NCBI GenBank assembly: GCA_017355425.1
Contig: CP070233.1
Span: 1,839,501 to 1,903,500, forward strand
Origin: Dolichospermum sp. DET69
GTDB taxonomy: Bacteria > Cyanobacteriota > Cyanobacteriia > Cyanobacteriales > Nostocaceae
Length of the DNA stretch: 64,000 nt
Direction: 5' to 3'
Of this stretch, positions 61,725 to 64,000 are shown piece by piece (the first letter of the stretch is position 1; each line of letters opens with the position of its first letter). A program made the position numbers and the translations under genes. The notes beneath the pieces were generated by a model. That model was not told where the DNA came from, did not search any database, and saw only the letters and a program-made list of their open reading frames with translations.

Positions 61725-62711
61725 TCAACTATCATTCTCTATAACTTGAAGAATTTTCAAATACAACTCTTCCACTCGCTTTGCTGCTAATTTACCACTA
61801 GCAGCATAGTGATTCAACCCAGGAGAACCATTAACTTCAATCAGCGTATAATCTACCATCGGCATAGTGATATCATCAGTGAGTATATCCACCCCAGCTA
61901 ATCTGAGTCCAATATCTTTAGTAATATTAATTGCTAATTTCTGAAAATCAGGATGAATACTTTCAGAAAAATCTACTGCTTCCCCTCCACTGGACAAATT
62001 AGCACTATCCAAAAGATAGATAATATTATTATTAGGAATCACACTATCCCAATCAAGATTTTGTGTTTGTAATTTTTGATAAATGCGGAAATCATCAAAT
62101 TTAATTACATTTTTTCTACCCATACCCACAAAGAATTCCTCTTTTTTTTGTAGCAATTCTAAAACATTAGATATACCATCACCAACAACAAATAGAGGAA
62201 TTCTTTGATAAGCAGTAATCACCTCATCACCCAATACAACAATTCTATAATCATGACCACTATAAAACTTTTCGACAATCAATCCTGATTTAATTTGGAA
62301 GATTTTATGAGCCACATCATAATATTCTGCCTGATTATATACCTTAGTCACCAATGTGCCTTGACTAAGATTTAAGGGTTTAACAATCACAGGAAATCCC
62401 ATTGATTGTGCATACTTAAATCCATCATCAATATTTCGAGGATGAGCTATTTTCGCACATAACTGATCAGTGAAAAATGTCTTTCCCTCTGTCACTCGAT
62501 ATCCAAACTGCTTCAAGAAAAAATTACTATAGGCTTTATCTTTAGCTAATTCGGCTGAAGCAAATCCGTTAATATTCAATTTGGCATGACTAAAAACTGA
62601 CTTTTTCCCATTTTTAAAAGTAATATGCCCCACAAATTCATATTCTGGTTCAACTAAAACTACAGCCCCAATTTGCAATGCTACTTTTTTGATGATTGAT
62701 GTGATTGACAT
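61725..62711 (-). CDS. ATP-grasp ligase, cyanophycin-synthetase-like
   Basis: 328 residues. The ATP-grasp fold is shown by 'FPVIVKPLNLSQGTLVTKVYN' (about 106-126), 'VEKFYSGHDYRIVVLGDEVITAYQRIPLFVVGDGISNVLELL' region (about 145-186) and metal ligands in 'VDYTLIEVNGSPGLNHY' (about 290-306). The 'HDYR-VV---V-A--R-P--VVGDG' pattern is that of CphA. However, the protein is only about one third of CphA and lacks the Mur ligase half. It probably ligates an amino acid to a peptide or small molecule. The substrate is unknown. No glutathione or RiPP precursor gene was identified nearby. Confidence 0.75.
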   Translation of the reverse strand: MSITSIIKKVALQIGAVVLVEPEYEFVGHITFKNGKKSVFSHAKLNINGFASAELAKDKAYSNFFLKQFGYRVTEGKTFFTDQLCAKIAHPRNIDDGFKYAQSMGFPVIVKPLNLSQGTLVTKVYNQAEYYDVAHKIFQIKSGLIVEKFYSGHDYRIVVLGDEVITAYQRIPLFVVGDGISNVLELLQKKEEFFVGMGRKNVIKFDDFRIYQKLQTQNLDWDSVIPNNNIIYLLDSANLSSGGEAVDFSESIHPDFQKLAINITKDIGLRLAGVDILTDDITMPMVDYTLIEVNGSPGLNHYAASGKLAAKRVEELYLKILQVIENDS

Positions 62712-63241
62712 TTTTTATTTTCTAAGATTCTCTCAAAATTACACGAAAAAGTATGGCAATATTCGGAAATATTTCCCAATCCTAAACCTCAAACCATTAA
62801 AATTAGATATAGATTGTACAATCAATTTTTTCTTTTTATAGCAATCCCCAATAATTCTTGAAATAGTAAGTATTGTAGGGTGGGCATTGCCCACCAGATG
62901 TTAGTTGTGGTAGGCAATGGCTTATAGTCTCCACAAAAAAAAAGATCCAATCTTGTGGGATGGGCATCCTGCCCGTCCTGATATTATTAGCAGGCAAGAT
63001 GCCTGCTCCACAAGAAAAGACAAGACTTTTACTTGTATTTTTAAGCATTGCTTTACTCAGTAAATACTCGTTTAAATCACATAAAACTAAACATTCTTAA
63101 AAGATAAGTTGTTGCACCAAGTATTGACAATTTTAAAAATATGTAATAACAAGGTGGCATCATCAATAAAAGACGCTAGTACATCTTCGGTTAAGAGACA
63201 TACTAACGACCTTCACTCAAGTTCATACGCATAAAATAATC
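62712..63241. other. Repeat-containing intergenic region
   Basis: 530 bp with no supported gene. About 62876-62900 carries GTAGGGTGGGCATTGCCCACC. 62953-63020 is an imperfect inverted repeat (CTTGTGGGATGGGCATCCTG... GCAGGCAAGATGCCTGCTCC...ACAAG), a common cyanobacterial dispersed palindrome. The last 200 bp before 63242 are AT-rich and should contain the promoter of the 85-codon gene. Confidence 0.7.
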
Positions 63242-63499
63242 ATGCCACAAAATACGGATTACAAAAATATCACTTCAGAAAATCAAGCGATACCTACGGT
63301 AACAGAAGATAACCCCTACAAAAAAAGGCTGAATGGTTGGGCTGTAGCCCGTGTAGTTACTGAACAGGAAAAAGTAATTGTTTCCCGGTTTCGCAGTCGT
63401 GCTGATGCCGAAGGCTATATTCAGCACATCCGTCAGATGATTCCCCATACTGTTTTTGAGCTTTTCTTTGATTGCCAACGGGAAGAAATTATCATGTAA
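63242..63499 (+). CDS. Small conserved cyanobacterial hypothetical protein
   Basis: 85 residues. The C-terminal 60 form a compact alpha/beta unit ('GWAVARVVTEQEKVIVSRFRSRADAEGYIQHIRQMIPHTVFELFFD'), reminiscent of small SPOR-like or DUF-type 'RSRADAEGY' folds. The N-terminus is polar and disordered. No signal or TM. Convergent with the peptidase gene. An AAAAGGC tandem repeat follows the stop (63507-63530). Confidence 0.6.
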   Translation: MPQNTDYKNITSENQAIPTVTEDNPYKKRLNGWAVARVVTEQEKVIVSRFRSRADAEGYIQHIRQMIPHTVFELFFDCQREEIIM

Positions 63500-63582
63500 A
63501 TTTACAAAAGGCAAAAGGCAAAAGGCAAAATTCAAGATAAATATTCTCCTCACTCTTGCAATCCCTTGTCCCAATTGCTAAT

Positions 63583-64000
63583 TTACAAGGCAGCCAGTAG
63601 CCCATTATGCTTAAGTAAAGCCTTGGTACTGGGTTCTCGTCCCCGGAAGGTTTTAAAGACATCCATTGGATGCTGACTGCCACCTAGTGCTAATACCGTA
63701 TCTCGGTAACGTCTGCCAATAGCGTGAATTGCCACTTCATCTTCTAAGCCCGCTTCTTCAAAAGCAGCAAAAACATCAGCACTGAGAACTTCAGCCCACT
63801 TATAGCCATAGTATCCAGCGGCATAACCCCCTTCAAAAATATGACCAAAAGCACACAAAAACGCATCCTCAGCTAATGGTGATAACACAGTGGTTAATTT
63901 AGAAATCCGGTGTCGCACATCTGTCACAGTTTCCTGACTATTAGGGCAATAGCGATAGTGTAATTCCAAATCAACACTACTAAAATCTAGTTGCCGTAAC
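63583..64000 (-). CDS. M3-family metallopeptidase (oligopeptidase A-like), C-terminal part
   Basis: The frame is open from the window edge (codon phase begins at 63999) to the stop at 63583. The visible ~139 residues include '[16 protein letters not shown]', '[35 protein letters not shown]' and '[37 protein letters not shown]'. This is the characteristic C-terminus of M3 thimet/oligopeptidase A enzymes. The HExxH zinc site lies upstream outside the window. It degrades short peptides in the cytoplasm. Confidence 0.92.
   Translation of the reverse strand, partial: LRQLDFSSVDLELHYRYCPNSQETVTDVRHRISKLTTVLSPLAEDAFLCAFGHIFEGGYAAGYYGYKWAEVLSADVFAAFEEAGLEDEVAIHAIGRRYRDTVLALGGSQHPMDVFKTFRGREPSTKALLKHNGLLAAL

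Noticed and set aside
63507-63530. AAAAGGC tandem repeats considered as a CRISPR-like array
   Set aside because: Units are 7 bp and contiguous, with no spacers; these are STRRs. No CRISPR array with regular 25-40 bp repeats and unique spacers was seen in the window.

Overview
The window comes from a filamentous, Nostocales-type cyanobacterium (Anabaena/Nostoc/Dolichospermum-like). The evidence is an AT-rich background with many HIP1 octamers (GCGATCGC), an allophycocyanin-family core gene (apcF) divergent from glnA, the cyanobacteria-specific glutamine synthetase inhibitor gifA with an NtcA box, magnesium chelatase chlH, a CYP110-type P450, a WD40-type Ser/Thr kinase and dense small dispersed repeats. 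No rRNA, tRNA or CRISPR array was seen.

Layout. 1-11.7 kb is a surface-polysaccharide cluster on the + strand: Wzt-like ABC ATPase, methyltransferase, GT4, a GT4-GT2-methyltransferase fusion, then a YfhO-GtrB-GtrA cassette and another GT4. The cassette is flanked by a 44-bp direct repeat that carries the start codon of the last GT4. 12.1-17.2 kb holds a large DUF4214/RTX surface or secreted protein and another GT4. 17.2-19.0 kb holds toxin-antitoxin material, including a toxin gene broken by a 183-bp MITE-like element and a deletion. 19.0-23.1 kb is the nitrogen and phycobilisome block (apcF, glnA, gifA) plus a zinc alcohol dehydrogenase with a duplicated 3' end. 23.2-30.9 kb is accessory DNA: PIN/excisionase TA pair, Ser/Thr kinase, DUF1828 pair, a PrlF antitoxin remnant and an HNH pair. 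30.85-32.6 kb is dhaK-dhaL. 32.9-39.9 kb is a defence island: a DUF3696 ATPase, a PARIS-like ATPase/TOPRIM pair, an AbiJ-like gene and DarTG. Each module is separated from the next by a copy of one ~85-bp palindromic repeat. 40-58.8 kb is mostly housekeeping: leuS, a GT1, CYP110, a HAD hydrolase, rpoZ, a lipase-like hydrolase, an HlyD adaptor, an ISE2-like helicase, an amidase and chlH. 59-61 kb holds a DUF262 + HEPN pair. The end of the window has an ATP-grasp ligase, small cyanobacterial genes and a partial M3 peptidase.

The most interesting structure is a ~445-nt structured RNA element. It occurs full length at 24163-24611 (-) and 59013-59454 (+), truncated at 29997-30236 (-), and as terminal fragments at 30285-30341 (+) and 30405-30460 (-). 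Its stems show compensatory base changes between copies. In four of the five copies it ends directly against the tetramer ATGA, and in three of these the ATGA is the start of a toxin-, nuclease- or defence-type gene. I read it as a standalone HEARO/omega-RNA-like (IscB-family, IS200/IS605-related) element without its protein. The repeated fusion to accessory two-gene modules is the observation most worth pursuing.

A second theme is repeat invasion of coding DNA. chlH carries three in-frame blocks of intergenic-type repeat and leuS carries one. Their relatives lie in nearby non-coding DNA.
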